64,000 nt of DNA from Collimonas pratensis (GTDB lineage Bacteria > Pseudomonadota > Gammaproteobacteria > Burkholderiales > Burkholderiaceae_D), in the NCBI RefSeq assembly GCF_001584185.1, contig NZ_CP013234.1, forward strand, positions 1,240,001-1,304,000, in the 5' to 3' direction. This document shows positions 1 to 8,752 of this stretch, piece after piece. Made by a program: the position numbers and the translations under genes. The first letter of the stretch is position 1. Each line of letters begins with the position of its first letter. The notes under the pieces were generated by a model, which saw only the letters and a list, made by a program, of their open reading frames with translations, was not told the DNA's origin and ran no database searches.

Positions 1-155
1 TTTTGATCATATATTGCGGGGTGGCGGTTGCCGTTGTGAGATAGCAACTGTGATAGACTCCGCTCTGGAATGTTCCCGCCGTAGGCCTGATGTGAGGCGC
101 TCATTCCGCCATGTGTGCTTTCTTGCGACAGAATTGCTTGCGATGCAAGAGGTAT
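1..155. other. Upstream stretch without a recognised gene
   Basis: No open frame here looks like a known protein on either strand. The rpsT promoter begins directly after it. The stretch is probably the intergenic space between rpsT and an unseen neighbour. Confidence 0.4.
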
Positions 156-184
156 TTGCCTGTTTCGCAAAAACTGGTTATAAT
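156..184 (+). promoter_or_regulatory. sigma-70 promoter of rpsT
   Basis: A TTGCCT -35 box (156-161), a 17-base spacer and a perfect TATAAT -10 box (179-184) lie about 75 bases ahead of the rpsT start. The expected transcript would begin near 191 and carry a leader of about 70 bases. This is a near-consensus promoter, as expected for a ribosomal protein gene. Confidence 0.8.
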
Positions 185-260
185 CCGTGGCTTTACAGAA
201 TTCTGCGCCGCGGTCAGGTTTGCCGCGTAAGCATTCCCGACCTCGTTTTAGGAAATATAA

Positions 261-530
261 ATGGCAAATACCGCACAAGCACGTAAGCGTGCTCGTCAAG
301 CAGTTCAGCAAAACCTGCACAACTCCAGCCAGCGTTCGACCCTGCGTACAGCGATCAAAGCTGCTCGCAAGGCAATCGATGCCGGCGGCGACAAAGCTGC
401 AGCAACACTGGTTCTGCAAAAATCCGTTTCGATCATCGATCGTATCGCAGACAAGAAGATCATCCACAAGAACAAGGCTGCACGCCATAAGAGCCGTCTG
501 AACGCTGCTCTGAAAGCGCTGGCTGCTTAA
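261..530 (+). CDS. rpsT: 30S ribosomal protein S20
   Basis: This is the small basic 16S rRNA-binding protein S20 of the 30S subunit body. The 89-residue product has the family's usual length. It shows the typical [13 protein letters not shown] start, a Lys/Arg/Ala-rich helical composition and the [12 protein letters not shown] segment near the C-terminus. It is monocistronic, with its own strong promoter upstream and a strong terminator downstream. A longer frame overlapping the leader was ignored because the MANTAQ start is conserved. Confidence 0.97.
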   Translation: MANTAQARKRARQAVQQNLHNSSQRSTLRTAIKAARKAIDAGGDKAAATLVLQKSVSIIDRIADKKIIHKNKAARHKSRLNAALKALAA

Positions 531-540
531 TTAGTATCTG

Positions 541-558
541 CCGCCGGCATGCCGGCGG
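541..558. repeat. Perfect 18-base palindrome after rpsT
   Basis: CCGCCGGCATGCCGGCGG reads identically on both strands. It lies between the rpsT stop and the rpsT terminator. It may help stabilise the 3' end of the transcript, but it has no loop and no T-run, so it is not itself an obvious terminator. Confidence 0.6.
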
Positions 559-585
559 ATGTTACTAGCTTGTTGCTGGATCAAG

Positions 586-621
586 AAAAACCCTGCATAA
601 GTCATCTTATGCAGGGTTTTT
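586..621 (+). terminator. Rho-independent terminator of rpsT
   Basis: A perfect 16-base stem (AAAAACCCTGCATAAG and its complement) encloses a four-base loop and ends in five T. The A-run on the other side means it could also stop transcription arriving from the minus-strand DUF192 gene. Confidence 0.9.
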
Positions 622-687
622 CTGTTTGATTTTCATGCTTCTGCCGGTTCGGGCAGGCGGCTGAGCCGCCGTCCCTTACTGTTCGGC

Positions 688-1143
688 TTACTGTGGCAAA
701 CCTTCGATCACGGTGCCCGGCTTGATGTTCTTTTCCTTGAACCAGCCCTTGTTCATTTCCAGCGCATACGATGCCGCGCCCTGGGCGCAATGCGAATCCA
801 GTGTCTGCGCTTTCATTTCCTCGACATTCAGGATCGCGCCTTTCTTGTCGATGAAGGCAACCGACAGCGGGATCAGCGTGTTCTTCATCCACATGCAGAT
901 GCCTGCCGGCGTGTCGAACACGAAAACCATCCCCTCGTTGGCGCCCATGCGCTTGCGGAACATCAGGCCTTGTTCGCGCTGGTCTTCGCTGCGCGCAACT
1001 TCTGCCTTGATGACGTGGATGCCTATGTTCAGGGGAGTGGTGGGGAGTTGCGGCTGGCTTTCCTGCGCTGCGGCTGGCAGGGTGCTAATGAAGGCAAAAC
1101 TTGCGGTGACTGCTGCCAGGTAGGCGGCGCGGATTTTTCTCAT
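688..1143 (-). CDS. DUF192 family exported protein
   Basis: The product is a 151-residue secreted protein of the DUF192 family. The role of this family is not established. An N-terminal signal peptide (about residues 1-26, ending LPAAAQ) is followed by the DUF192 core. The core carries the recognisable segments EQREQGLMFRKRM-like, GMVFVFDTP, MWMKNTLIPLSVAFID and SYALEMNKGWF. The ATG at 1143 was chosen because TAAAGGAGCTC sits just upstream and the signal peptide begins there; an earlier in-frame start has neither. It faces rpsT and probably shares the bidirectional terminator between them. Confidence 0.88.
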   Translation of the reverse strand: MRKIRAAYLAAVTASFAFISTLPAAAQESQPQLPTTPLNIGIHVIKAEVARSEDQREQGLMFRKRMGANEGMVFVFDTPAGICMWMKNTLIPLSVAFIDKKGAILNVEEMKAQTLDSHCAQGAASYALEMNKGWFKEKNIKPGTVIEGLPQ

Positions 1144-1232
1144 GTGGTAGAGCTCCTTTAGGGTAGGAGGATTATACAGAGAGCTAAATCGGCAGTGGGG
1201 TGTCGCGACAGGAGATGTATGTATCAAGACGT

Positions 1233-1262
1233 AAAAAAAGGCAGGACTGGCCTGCCTTTCTC
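1233..1262 (-). terminator. Terminator of the small secreted protein gene
   Basis: Read on the minus strand, AAAGGCAGG pairs with CCTGCCTTT around a short loop and is followed by a run of T. It lies about 35 bases beyond the stop codon of the small Ala/Lys-rich gene. Confidence 0.8.
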
Positions 1263-1297
1263 TTCAAGCTAATGAAGCTGATGAAGCGCTGCCGGAA

Positions 1298-1528
1298 TTA
1301 CTTGGCAGGAGCAGCAGGAGCGTCAGCAGCTGGTGCTTCAGCTTTTTCAGCTTTGGCTTTAGTAGCTTTCTTAGCTTTCTTGACTTTGTGAGTAGTCTTC
1401 TTGGCAGCTGGAGCCGATGCTTCTGCAGCAGCGGCAGCAGGTGCTGCAGGAGCAGCTGGGGCTGCGTCAGCAGCGAATACGGAAGTAGCGAACAGGCCAG
1501 CAACCAGGGCAGCGATCAGTTTGTTCAT
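1298..1528 (-). CDS. Small secreted Ala/Lys-rich protein
   Basis: I do not recognise a named family. The product of about 76 residues starts with a clear signal peptide (MNKLIAALVAGLFATSVFA, cleavage expected after the last Ala). It continues with low-complexity Ala/Pro stretches around a Lys-rich centre (KKTTHKVKKAKKATKAKA). Similar short Ala/Lys/Pro-rich exported proteins are common in Oxalobacteraceae. The downstream of three in-frame ATG codons (1528) was preferred because a GGA lies seven bases before it; 1540 is the upstream alternative. A strong terminator follows, so it is probably transcribed alone. Low complexity makes any function call unsafe. Confidence 0.7.
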   Translation of the reverse strand: MNKLIAALVAGLFATSVFAADAAPAAPAAPAAAAAEASAPAAKKTTHKVKKAKKATKAKAEKAEAPAADAPAAPAK

Positions 1529-1682
1529 TTTCATATCCATTCTTTAGCGAGTTAATCAATCATGATTCACTTGAATCACTGCGAATAACGAGCCCCGGAA
1601 GCGGATGGTTGACAGTCATTTTCAAATTGCGCAGATATCTGTATCAAATTGTATCAAGGCCGATCCGCATTAAAGCTCTTGC

Positions 1683-2252
1683 CTAGGTTTTCAAGCGGCT
1701 CAGTTCGCCCGGATCGATTTCCATCGCCTCGCCCGGCCACAGCGGATGACTCTGCAGCGACACCTGGCCGATTGCTACCCGCACCAGGCGCAGGGTCGGC
1801 AAGCCGACCGCCGCCGTCATGCGCCGCACCTGGCGGTTTTTTCCTTCGGTCAGGGTCAGCGCCAGCCAGCTGGTTGGCTTGTCATGACGCTCGCGGATCG
1901 GCGGATTGCGTGGCCACAGCCAATCCGGCGCCTCCACTTGGCGAGCCTGGCAAGGCAGGGTGACAAAATCCCCAAGGTCGACGCCGCTGCGCAAGCGCGT
2001 CAGCTGCGCAGCATCGGCGATGCCTTCGACCTGCGCCAGATAAGTCTTTGGCTGTTTCAGCGCGGGATGACTAATATTATGTTGCAGTTGGCCGTCGTCG
2101 GTCAGCAAAAGCAGGCCCTCGCTGTCTGCATCGAGGCGCCCGGCGGGGTAAATATCGGGGATATCGATATAGTCGGCGAGGGTGGGACGGCTGGGATGCG
2201 CCGAGAACTGGCACATGACTTGGAGCGGCTTATTGAATAGGATGAGGGGCAT
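1683..2252 (-). CDS. rluE: 23S rRNA pseudouridine synthase, RluE-like
   Basis: This RsuA/RluB/E/F-type pseudouridine synthase converts a uridine of 23S rRNA to pseudouridine; in E. coli RluE the target is U2457. The 189-residue protein lacks an S4 domain, as RluE does. The catalytic motif [14 protein letters not shown], with its active-site Asp, lies near residue 38. The later [23 protein letters not shown] motif is the second family signature. The start at 2252 has a weak ribosome site, but [16 protein letters not shown] matches the family's N-terminus. The exact target base is inferred from family membership only. Confidence 0.88.
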   Translation of the reverse strand: MPLILFNKPLQVMCQFSAHPSRPTLADYIDIPDIYPAGRLDADSEGLLLLTDDGQLQHNISHPALKQPKTYLAQVEGIADAAQLTRLRSGVDLGDFVTLPCQARQVEAPDWLWPRNPPIRERHDKPTSWLALTLTEGKNRQVRRMTAAVGLPTLRLVRVAIGQVSLQSHPLWPGEAMEIDPGELSRLKT

Positions 2253-2278
2253 GCCGCTAGTGTCGCAAAAACATAGCG

Positions 2279-2334
2279 ACTAGTAAAATACTAGTGCATA
2301 ATAGAATACGCCTGTCTTATGTCTTATATAAGAC
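2279..2334. promoter_or_regulatory. Two palindromes upstream of icd
   Basis: ACTAGT-AAAAT-ACTAGT (2279-2295) and the perfect 14-base GTCTTATATAAGAC (2321-2334) lie in the rluE-icd gap, 60-110 bases ahead of the icd start. Both could be operator sites for dimeric regulators of icd or of the divergent rluE. No regulator is identified. Confidence 0.4.
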
Positions 2335-2391
2335 TTACCGCGATACAGAAATCGTCCAATTGCATTTCACGTACTAATTCCGGAGATACTG

Positions 2392-3645
2392 ATGTCTCAA
2401 CATATCAAAGTGCCTGCTGAAGGCAAGAAAATCACTGTTAACGCTGACTATTCGATCAACGTCCCTGACAATCCAATCATTCCCTTCATCGAAGGCGACG
2501 GCACCGGCGTGGATATCAGCCCAGTCATGATCAAGGTAGTCGATGCCGCTGTCGCCAAGGCTTACGGCGGCAAGCGCAAGATCAGCTGGATGGAAGTGTT
2601 TGCCGGTGAAAAATCGACCAAGGTATACGGCCCCGACGTTTGGCTGCCGGAAGAAACGCTGGCCGCAGTCCGCGATTACGTAGTATCGATCAAAGGTCCG
2701 CTGACGACGCCGGTCGGCGGCGGCATCCGTTCGCTCAACGTGGCTTTGCGCCAGGAGCTGGACCTCTACGTTTGCCTGCGTCCGGTGCGTTACTTCAAGG
2801 GTGTGCCTTCGCCGGTGCGTGAGCCGGAAAAGACTGATATGGTGATTTTCCGTGAAAACTCGGAAGACATCTACGCCGGCATCGAATGGCAGGAAGGCAG
2901 CGACGGCGCCAAGAAACTGATCGAATTCCTGATCAAGGAAATGGGCGTCAAGAAGATCCGCTTCCCGAATACATCCGGCATCGGCATCAAACCGGTCTCG
3001 CGCGAAGGCACCGAGCGCCTGGTGCGCAAGGCTATCCAGTATGCGATCGATAACGACAAGCCGTCCGTGACCATTGTCCACAAGGGTAATATCATGAAGT
3101 TTACCGAAGGCGGCTTCCGCGACTGGGCTTATGCCCTGGCGCAAAAGGAATTCGGCGCCGAGCTGATCGATGGCGGTCCTTGGGCTAAATTCAAGAACCC
3201 GAAGACCGGTCGCGACATCATCGTCAAAGATTCGATCGCTGATGCATTTTTGCAACAAATCCTGTTGCGTCCGAATGAATACAGCGTGATCGCCACGCTC
3301 AACCTGAACGGCGACTATATTTCCGACGCGCTGGCAGCGCAAGTCGGCGGCATCGGCATCGCGCCGGGCGCCAACCTGTCAGATTCGGTGGCGATGTTCG
3401 AAGCAACCCATGGCACCGCGCCGAAATACGCCGGCAAGGACTATGTCAACCCGGGTTCGCTGATTCTGTCGGCGGAAATGATGCTGCGCCACATGGGCTG
3501 GGTGGAAGCGGCCGACCTGATCATCGCCTCCATGCAGAAATCGATCACCTCGAAAAAGGTCACTTACGACTTTGCCCGCTTGATGGAAGGGGCGACCCAG
3601 GTTTCTTGCTCGGGCTTCGGCGAAGTCCTGATCGAAAACATGTAA
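2392..3645 (+). CDS. icd: NADP-dependent isocitrate dehydrogenase
   Basis: The enzyme oxidatively decarboxylates isocitrate to 2-oxoglutarate in the TCA cycle, producing NADPH. The 417-residue length matches the dimeric E. coli Icd type. The substrate loop [13 protein letters not shown] contains the Ser that AceK phosphorylates in E. coli. [18 protein letters not shown] and the NADP-site segment [13 protein letters not shown] are also present. GGAG seven bases ahead of ATG 2392 supports the start. The gene stands alone, with its own terminator after the stop. Confidence 0.97.
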   Translation: MSQHIKVPAEGKKITVNADYSINVPDNPIIPFIEGDGTGVDISPVMIKVVDAAVAKAYGGKRKISWMEVFAGEKSTKVYGPDVWLPEETLAAVRDYVVSIKGPLTTPVGGGIRSLNVALRQELDLYVCLRPVRYFKGVPSPVREPEKTDMVIFRENSEDIYAGIEWQEGSDGAKKLIEFLIKEMGVKKIRFPNTSGIGIKPVSREGTERLVRKAIQYAIDNDKPSVTIVHKGNIMKFTEGGFRDWAYALAQKEFGAELIDGGPWAKFKNPKTGRDIIVKDSIADAFLQQILLRPNEYSVIATLNLNGDYISDALAAQVGGIGIAPGANLSDSVAMFEATHGTAPKYAGKDYVNPGSLILSAEMMLRHMGWVEAADLIIASMQKSITSKKVTYDFARLMEGATQVSCSGFGEVLIENM

Positions 3646-3662
3646 GTCTGCGTGACTGCACA

Positions 3663-3692
3663 AAAAAAGCCGGAATCCGTTCCGGCTTTTTT
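3663..3692 (+). terminator. Terminator of icd
   Basis: AAAAAAGCCGGAA pairs with TTCCGGCTTTTTT around a four-base loop, 18 bases after the icd stop. It has A- and T-runs on both sides and may act bidirectionally. Confidence 0.9.
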
Positions 3693-3701
3693 ACGTCCGC
3701 T

Positions 3702-3734
3702 GCTTAGTTAGCGCTTAGTTGGCGTTTAGTTAGC
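3702..3734. repeat. Tandem 11-base repeat, three copies
   Basis: GCTTAGTTAGC, GCTTAGTTGGC and GTTTAGTTAGC follow each other without gaps between the icd and cspA terminators. The copies differ by one base each. It lies between two terminators, so it is probably untranscribed. Confidence 0.75.
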
Positions 3735-3749
3735 GCTACCGGAGAGCCA

Positions 3750-3778
3750 TAAAAAAACCTCACCGCAGTGAGGTTTTT
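3750..3778 (-). terminator. Terminator of the cold-shock gene
   Basis: On the minus strand, AAAAACCTCAC pairs with GTGAGGTTTTTTT with a short loop and a seven-T tail, about 30 bases beyond the cold-shock gene stop. Confidence 0.9.
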
Positions 3779-3809
3779 CACAAAAACTGCCAATATCGCA
3801 AAAACGATA

Positions 3810-4013
3810 TTACGGAGCCTGGATGTTAGAAGCTTGCTTGCCTTTAGGGCCTTGCGTGACTTCGAACTGGACTTTTTGACCTTCTTTGAGGGTCTTGAAG
3901 CCGTTCATCTGGATTGCGGAAAAGTGTGCAAACAAATCTTCACCGCCGTCATCCGGAGTGATAAAGCCGAAGCCCTTAGAATCGTTGAACCACTTGACTG
4001 TACCTGTTGCCAT
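3810..4013 (-). CDS. cspA: Cold-shock domain protein (CspA family)
   Basis: This is a 67-residue single-domain OB-fold nucleic-acid-binding protein, an RNA chaperone of the CspA family. It has the RNP1-type motif KGFGFI and the RNP2-type motif DLFAHFSAI, and starts [11 protein letters not shown]. The gene is preceded by a promoter and an untranslated leader of about 120 bases (about 4014-4134). Long leaders are typical of cold-inducible csp genes, where the leader RNA controls translation. Induction by cold is inferred, not shown. The letter in the name (CspA, D, E) cannot be settled from sequence alone. Confidence 0.93.
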   Translation of the reverse strand: MATGTVKWFNDSKGFGFITPDDGGEDLFAHFSAIQMNGFKTLKEGQKVQFEVTQGPKGKQASNIQAP

Positions 4014-4140
4014 AAAATAGCGTCTTTCAAATAATAACAATCACACGAGCCGTAAAAGCAAGAAGCTTCGCGTAACGCTGCCCCTTCTAGAACTTGCTCA
4101 CTTCTATTAATAAGCGGAAACATGCTCACCAATGAATGTC

Positions 4141-4169
4141 ATTCTTTGCGCAAAAAATAAAAAAGTCAA
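4141..4169 (-). promoter_or_regulatory. Promoter and long leader of the cold-shock gene
   Basis: On the minus strand a TTGACT -35 box (4169-4164), a 17-base AT-rich spacer and an AAGAAT -10 box (4146-4141) predict a start near 4134. That gives a leader of about 120 bases before the ATG at 4013. The rest of the 327-base gap up to clpS holds no further gene that I can see. Confidence 0.65.
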
Positions 4170-4340
4170 GTAATTTCCAATATGCAATTAAATTTCAGAA
4201 ATCGATGCTTTTTCTGCTCTTGATTTAATCTGTTCCAACGTCATCTGCATAGCAATCGGAAAACGCGTAATATCGATATAAACGTTATTTTATTCAGTGT
4301 GGCGCGTTGCGCATTTGCAGGAAGGTTTTAGAATAGGCGC

Positions 4341-4649
4341 ATGGTAACCAAGCATGAAGACGGGACAGTAGCGACGCGACAAGAGCAGAAGCTCAAGCCG
4401 CCACCCATGTATCAGGTATTTTTACTGAATGACGACTACACTCCAATGGAGTTCGTGGTTGCCATCCTGCAGGAATACTTCCAAAAGGATCGTGAAGCCG
4501 CAACCCAGATTATGTTGAAAGTGCATCGCGATGGCAAAGGCATGTGTGGTGTGTATCCTAAAGATATTGCATCCACAAAAGTTGAACTGGTATTAACGCA
4601 CGCACGCAAAGCGGGGCATCCCCTGCAATGCATGATGGAGGAAGCATGA
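4341..4649 (+). CDS. clpS: ATP-dependent Clp protease adaptor ClpS
   Basis: ClpS binds N-degron substrates and delivers them to ClpAP. The 102-residue protein has the usual length. The core motif [11 protein letters not shown], which forms part of the N-degron pocket, is followed by the [19 protein letters not shown] segment. Its stop overlaps the clpA start in an ATGA arrangement, so the two are translationally coupled, the standard proteobacterial order. Confidence 0.96.
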   Translation: MVTKHEDGTVATRQEQKLKPPPMYQVFLLNDDYTPMEFVVAILQEYFQKDREAATQIMLKVHRDGKGMCGVYPKDIASTKVELVLTHARKAGHPLQCMMEEA

Positions 4650-6946
4650 TTGCGCAGGAACTGGAAGTAAGTTTGCACATGGCGTTTGTCGAGGCACGGC
4701 AAGCAAGGCACGAGTTCATCACCGTGGAACATCTGCTGCTGGCCTTGCTCGACAATCCGTCGGCAGCGGAGGTGCTGCGCGCATGCGCCGTCAACATCGA
4801 TGACATGCGCAAGACGCTGACCATCTTCATCGGCGACAACACGCCGACGGTGCCTGGTTCGAATGAAGTGGATACCCAGCCTACCCTGGGCTTCCAGCGC
4901 GTCATCCAGCGCGCCATCATGCATGTGCAATCGGCTTCCAACGGCAAGAAGGAAGTCACCGGCGCCAATGTGCTGGTGGCGATCTTCGGCGAGAAGGATT
5001 CGCATGCGGTGTATTACCTGCACCAGCAAGGCGTGACCCGTCTCGACGTCGTCAACTTCATTTCGCATGGCGTGCGCAAGGATCAGCAAGCCGACACCCA
5101 GAAATCGTCGGAAGGCGCGGAAGAAGTGCAAGCCGAAGGCCAGGCCAAGGAAAGCCCGCTCGACCAGTTCACCCAAAACCTGAACAAGCTGGCCACCGAA
5201 GGCAAGATCGATCCGCTGATCGGCCGCGAGTATGAGGTCGAGCGTGTGATCCAGACCTTGTGCCGCCGCCGCAAGAACAATCCCTTGCTGGTCGGCGAAG
5301 CCGGCGTCGGCAAGACCGCGATTGCCGAGGGATTGGCATGGCGTATCACGCAAGGCGAGGTTCCCGAGATCTTGCAGAATGCCATCGTCTATTCGCTCGA
5401 CATGGGTTCGCTGCTGGCCGGCACCAAGTATCGCGGCGATTTCGAGCAGCGCCTGAAAGCGGTGCTCAAGCAACTGAAAGACAGCCCGCACGGCATCCTG
5501 TTCATCGATGAGATCCACACCATCATCGGTGCCGGCTCGGCTTCCGGCGGCACGCTGGATGCATCCAATCTGCTGAAACCGGCTTTGTCGAGCGGCCAGC
5601 TGAAGTGCATCGGCGCCACCACCTACACCGAATTCCGCGGCGTGTTCGAGAAAGACCACGCGCTGTCGCGGCGCTTCCAGAAGATCGACGTCAACGAACC
5701 GACGGTCGAGCAGACCGTGCAGATCCTGCGCGGCCTGAAGTCGCGCTTTGAAGAGCATCACGGCGTCAAGTATTCGGCTTCCGCCCTGACCAGTGCGGCA
5801 GAACTGGCGGCGCGTTTCATCAACGATCGCCATCTGCCGGACAAGGCTATCGACGTCATCGACGAAGCGGGTGCGGCGCAACGCATCCTGCCGAAGTCGA
5901 AGCAAAAGAAAACCATCGGCAAAGGCGAGATCGAAGACATCATCGCCAAGATTGCGCGGATTCCGCCGCAATCGGTCAACCAGGATGACCGCAGCAAGCT
6001 GCAGACCATAGACCGCGATTTGCGCAATGTGGTGTTTGGCCAGGATCCGGCCATCGATGCCTTGGCGTCGGCAATCAAGATGGCGCGTGCCGGGCTCGGC
6101 AAGACCGACCGCCCGATCGGCTCCTTCCTGTTCTCCGGTCCGACCGGGGTCGGCAAGACCGAAGTGGCGAAGCAGCTGGCGTTCATCCTTGGCATCGACC
6201 TGATCCGTTTCGACATGTCGGAATACATGGAGCGCCATGCGGTCAGCCGCCTGATCGGCGCGCCGCCGGGCTATGTCGGTTTCGACCAGGGCGGTCTGCT
6301 GACCGAAGCCGTAACCAAGAAGCCGCATGCCGTGCTGCTGCTGGATGAAATCGAAAAAGCCCATCCGGACATTTTCAACATCCTGTTGCAAGTGATGGAT
6401 CACGGTGCATTGACTGACAACAACGGCCGCAAGGCGGACTTCCGCAATGTGATCATCATCATGACCACCAATGCCGGTGCGGAAAGCCTGCAGAAGCGTT
6501 CGATCGGCTTCACCGACAAGAAGGAAGCCGGCGACGAGATGGCGGATATCAAGCGCATGTTTACGCCTGAGTTCCGCAACCGCATCGACTCCATCATCAG
6601 CTTCCGCGCACTCGATGAAGAAGTCATCCTGCGCGTGGTCGACAAGTTCCTGATGCAGCTGGAAGAACAGTTGCACGAGAAAAAAGTGGAAGCGGTGTTT
6701 ACCGAGAACTTGCGGAAATTCCTGGCCAAGAAGGGTTTCGATCCATTGATGGGCGCGCGGCCGATGTCGCGCCTGATCCAGGACATGATACGCAAGGCGC
6801 TGGCCGACGAACTGTTGTTCGGCAAGCTGGTGACCGGTGGCCGCGTGACCGTGGATCTCGACGACAAGGAACAGATCAGCCTCGACTTTGCCGAGAAAGA
6901 CAGCTCCACGCCGTCTGCTCCCGAGGAAACGGTGGAAGTGGAGTAA
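4646..6946 (+). CDS. clpA: ATP-dependent Clp protease ATPase subunit ClpA
   Basis: ClpA is the AAA+ unfoldase that feeds proteins to ClpP. In its 766 residues, the N-domain (about 1-140, starting [14 protein letters not shown]) is the ClpS docking site. The first AAA+ module has a Walker [10 protein letters not shown] near residue 217 and Walker B LFIDEIHT. The second has GPTGVGKTE near residue 500 and [10 protein letters not shown]. An IGF loop (RSIGF near residue 618) is the ClpP-binding element. The ATG at 4646, not an upstream one, overlaps the clpS stop and matches the family start. ClpP is not in the window. Confidence 0.97.
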   Translation: MIAQELEVSLHMAFVEARQARHEFITVEHLLLALLDNPSAAEVLRACAVNIDDMRKTLTIFIGDNTPTVPGSNEVDTQPTLGFQRVIQRAIMHVQSASNGKKEVTGANVLVAIFGEKDSHAVYYLHQQGVTRLDVVNFISHGVRKDQQADTQKSSEGAEEVQAEGQAKESPLDQFTQNLNKLATEGKIDPLIGREYEVERVIQTLCRRRKNNPLLVGEAGVGKTAIAEGLAWRITQGEVPEILQNAIVYSLDMGSLLAGTKYRGDFEQRLKAVLKQLKDSPHGILFIDEIHTIIGAGSASGGTLDASNLLKPALSSGQLKCIGATTYTEFRGVFEKDHALSRRFQKIDVNEPTVEQTVQILRGLKSRFEEHHGVKYSASALTSAAELAARFINDRHLPDKAIDVIDEAGAAQRILPKSKQKKTIGKGEIEDIIAKIARIPPQSVNQDDRSKLQTIDRDLRNVVFGQDPAIDALASAIKMARAGLGKTDRPIGSFLFSGPTGVGKTEVAKQLAFILGIDLIRFDMSEYMERHAVSRLIGAPPGYVGFDQGGLLTEAVTKKPHAVLLLDEIEKAHPDIFNILLQVMDHGALTDNNGRKADFRNVIIIMTTNAGAESLQKRSIGFTDKKEAGDEMADIKRMFTPEFRNRIDSIISFRALDEEVILRVVDKFLMQLEEQLHEKKVEAVFTENLRKFLAKKGFDPLMGARPMSRLIQDMIRKALADELLFGKLVTGGRVTVDLDDKEQISLDFAEKDSSTPSAPEETVEVE

Positions 6947-6978
6947 GCCTTCCCTGACCTGAGTCAGCGGCAGTAAAG

Positions 6979-7016
6979 CAAAAAGCCTGAACCATGCAAG
7001 TGATTCAGGCTTTTTT
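6979..7016 (+). terminator. Terminator after clpA (bidirectional)
   Basis: AAAAAGCCTGAA pairs with TTCAGGCTTTTTT around a 12-base loop. It stands between the convergent clpA and M48-like genes, and has A- and T-runs suitable for both strands. Confidence 0.85.
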
Positions 7017-7037
7017 ATCGCCGGGTGCAAATTCTGC

Positions 7038-8126
7038 TTACGGCTGGATGACAGCGCCGCTGGCCTGTTTCGCCTGGATGTCCGCCACGGCTTGCTGGAT
7101 CGCGCTGATGCGATAGTCGGTGGCGGGGTGGATCGCGGTATAGCCGTTCAGGACTGTCGCCGGATACTGGGTCGCCAGCCGTTGCCAGAAGGCTGCTGCG
7201 TTGTCGACCTTGTAGCCGGCGCGCGCCACCATGTACAGCGACAGTTTGTCGGCAGCCACGTCCAGCTGCTGCGGATAGGGCTTGACGCCGGCCGCGCCGC
7301 TCAGCGAGGTGGTGTCGGGACGCAGGCGGATCAGGTTGTCGATGACGCCGGTCATGGTCGCCGTGTTGCGCTGGCGTGAAGCATGGGTCAGCGAGTTGTG
7401 CGCCATTTCCTTGGCGATCACCAGCGCCAGTTCGTCGTCGTTCTGGGTAAATTTCATCATGCCGGCGCTGACCAGCACGCGGCGGCCGTCGGCATAGCTG
7501 ATCACATTGTCGGTGTTGCCGAGTTCGATGCCGAAGGCGCAGGCACGGGTCAGCGGCACGTTCATGGTCTGGTTGCCGCCGTTACGGGCAACCGTGACCT
7601 TGATATTGTTGCGGCCGTTGACCAGCGGGCCAAGCATCAGCGCGGTCTGGCGTTCCGCATCGGCGCCAACCGGCACCGGCTTGTCCTGTATCGCCACCAG
7701 CAAGTCGCCGCGCTGCAGGCCGACTTTGGCGGCGCCGCTGCCGGCCAGCACGCCGGTGATCTGCAACTGGTCGGTCAAGCCGAGAGAGGAAGCCGCGGCG
7801 ATGAATTCCGCGGTAAAGGAGTATTTGGTTTTTGCAGTAAAACCAAGCAGGTTGCGCGCATTGTTCCGGCACAACAGCGCATTATTTACCAGCAAGGGCG
7901 CTGCAACGTCGTACAGCCGGTCTTGCAGGGCAATCAAGGATTTCAGTTCAGCCTGTTGCGGCGGCACTACCACTGCGGCCGGCGGCGGCGTCACCGGGGT
8001 CGCCGGTTTCACGATGCCGGGCGGGATGGTTTCCGTGGTGCTGCAGGCCGCCAGCAATACCAGCGGCAAAGTCACCGCGGCATAGCGTTTGAAGCCATGC
8101 CATGCGGGAGCGTTGGTCAATCTCAT
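7038..8126 (-). CDS. PDZ/M48-like lipoprotein with degenerate zinc site
   Basis: This 362-residue protein has a lipoprotein signal (lipobox LLAAC, Cys near residue 28), a Pro-rich linker, a PDZ-like region (about 120-205, GSGAAKVGLQRGDLLVAI) and an M48-type peptidase region. Where M48 enzymes have HExxH, this protein reads KEMAH: the first zinc His is Lys (codon AAG). The downstream E-A-D element that supplies the third ligand reads AADKLSLYMVARAGY, with Ala for Glu. The catalytic Glu and second His remain. The protein is therefore probably not an active zinc protease, although it keeps the fold. ATG 8126 was chosen for its GGAG six bases upstream; ATG 8138 overlaps the dut stop by one base. 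Confidence 0.85.
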   Translation of the reverse strand: MRLTNAPAWHGFKRYAAVTLPLVLLAACSTTETIPPGIVKPATPVTPPPAAVVVPPQQAELKSLIALQDRLYDVAAPLLVNNALLCRNNARNLLGFTAKTKYSFTAEFIAAASSLGLTDQLQITGVLAGSGAAKVGLQRGDLLVAIQDKPVPVGADAERQTALMLGPLVNGRNNIKVTVARNGGNQTMNVPLTRACAFGIELGNTDNVISYADGRRVLVSAGMMKFTQNDDELALVIAKEMAHNSLTHASRQRNTATMTGVIDNLIRLRPDTTSLSGAAGVKPYPQQLDVAADKLSLYMVARAGYKVDNAAAFWQRLATQYPATVLNGYTAIHPATDYRISAIQQAVADIQAKQASGAVIQP

Positions 8127-8137
8127 TATTTTCTCCA

Positions 8138-8587
8138 TCAATGTTTTCCGGTGCTGCCAAAGCCGCCTGCGCCGCGTTCGCTGCTCTCGAAATCGGCTAC
8201 GACATTAAAACGGACACGCGCTACCGGCACAATCACCAGCTGCGCCAGCCGTTCCATGGGATTAAGGGTAAATTCGGTCTGCCCGCGGTTCCAGGTGGAT
8301 ACCATCAGCTGACCCTGGTAATCAGAGTCGATCAGGCCCACCAGGTTCCCCAGCACGATGCCATGTTTGTGGCCAAGGCCGCTGCGTGGCAGGATCATGG
8401 CGGCGTAGGCCGGATCGCCGATGTGAATCGCCAGGCCGGTCGGAATCAGATGGGTTTCGCCGGGTTTGATCGTCAGCGGCGCGTCCAGGCAGGCGCGCAG
8501 GTCCAGGCCGGCACTGCCTTCGGTGGCGTAGGCTGGCAGTTGGTCTTGCATGCGCGGGTCGAGAATTTTGACGTCGATGTTATTCAT
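8138..8587 (-). CDS. dut: Deoxyuridine 5'-triphosphate nucleotidohydrolase
   Basis: Hydrolyses dUTP to dUMP and PPi, supplying dTMP precursors and keeping uracil out of DNA. The 149 residues match the trimeric dUTPase family. They show [21 protein letters not shown] (motifs 2-3), the DSDYQGQL active-site region and the C-terminal P-loop-like [12 protein letters not shown]. The start [10 protein letters not shown] at 8587 fits the family; longer in-frame sequence upstream does not. It lies in the ileS-lspA-coaBC-dut run and overlaps or abuts the next gene. Confidence 0.96.
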   Translation of the reverse strand: MNNIDVKILDPRMQDQLPAYATEGSAGLDLRACLDAPLTIKPGETHLIPTGLAIHIGDPAYAAMILPRSGLGHKHGIVLGNLVGLIDSDYQGQLMVSTWNRGQTEFTLNPMERLAQLVIVPVARVRFNVVADFESSERGAGGFGSTGKH

Positions 8588-8752
8588 GGAATTTGGTAAC
8601 AATCTGTAAAGTAAAAATAAAGCGGCAAGCTGAGCAAATGAAAAAGCGGGACAGGAACTTGTCCGCCAAGTGCTTGCATGTAAAGCCGATTCTGGTTTTT
8701 GCTGCGCGGCGCCGGTAAACAATCGGCGTCGCGCGGATGCTAAAGATGCAGT

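Noticed and set aside
541..558. Palindrome after rpsT considered as a protein-binding site
   Set aside because: It sits between a stop codon and a strong terminator and no promoter is nearby, so an RNA 3'-end role is more likely.
2374..3342. A 322-codon frame antisense to icd
   Set aside because: The icd frame is complete and conserved; the antisense product matches nothing I know.
4436..7030. An 864-codon open frame antisense to clpA
   Set aside because: It mirrors the clpA codons on the opposite strand, as happens in high-GC genes. It shows no recognisable domain and no ribosome site.
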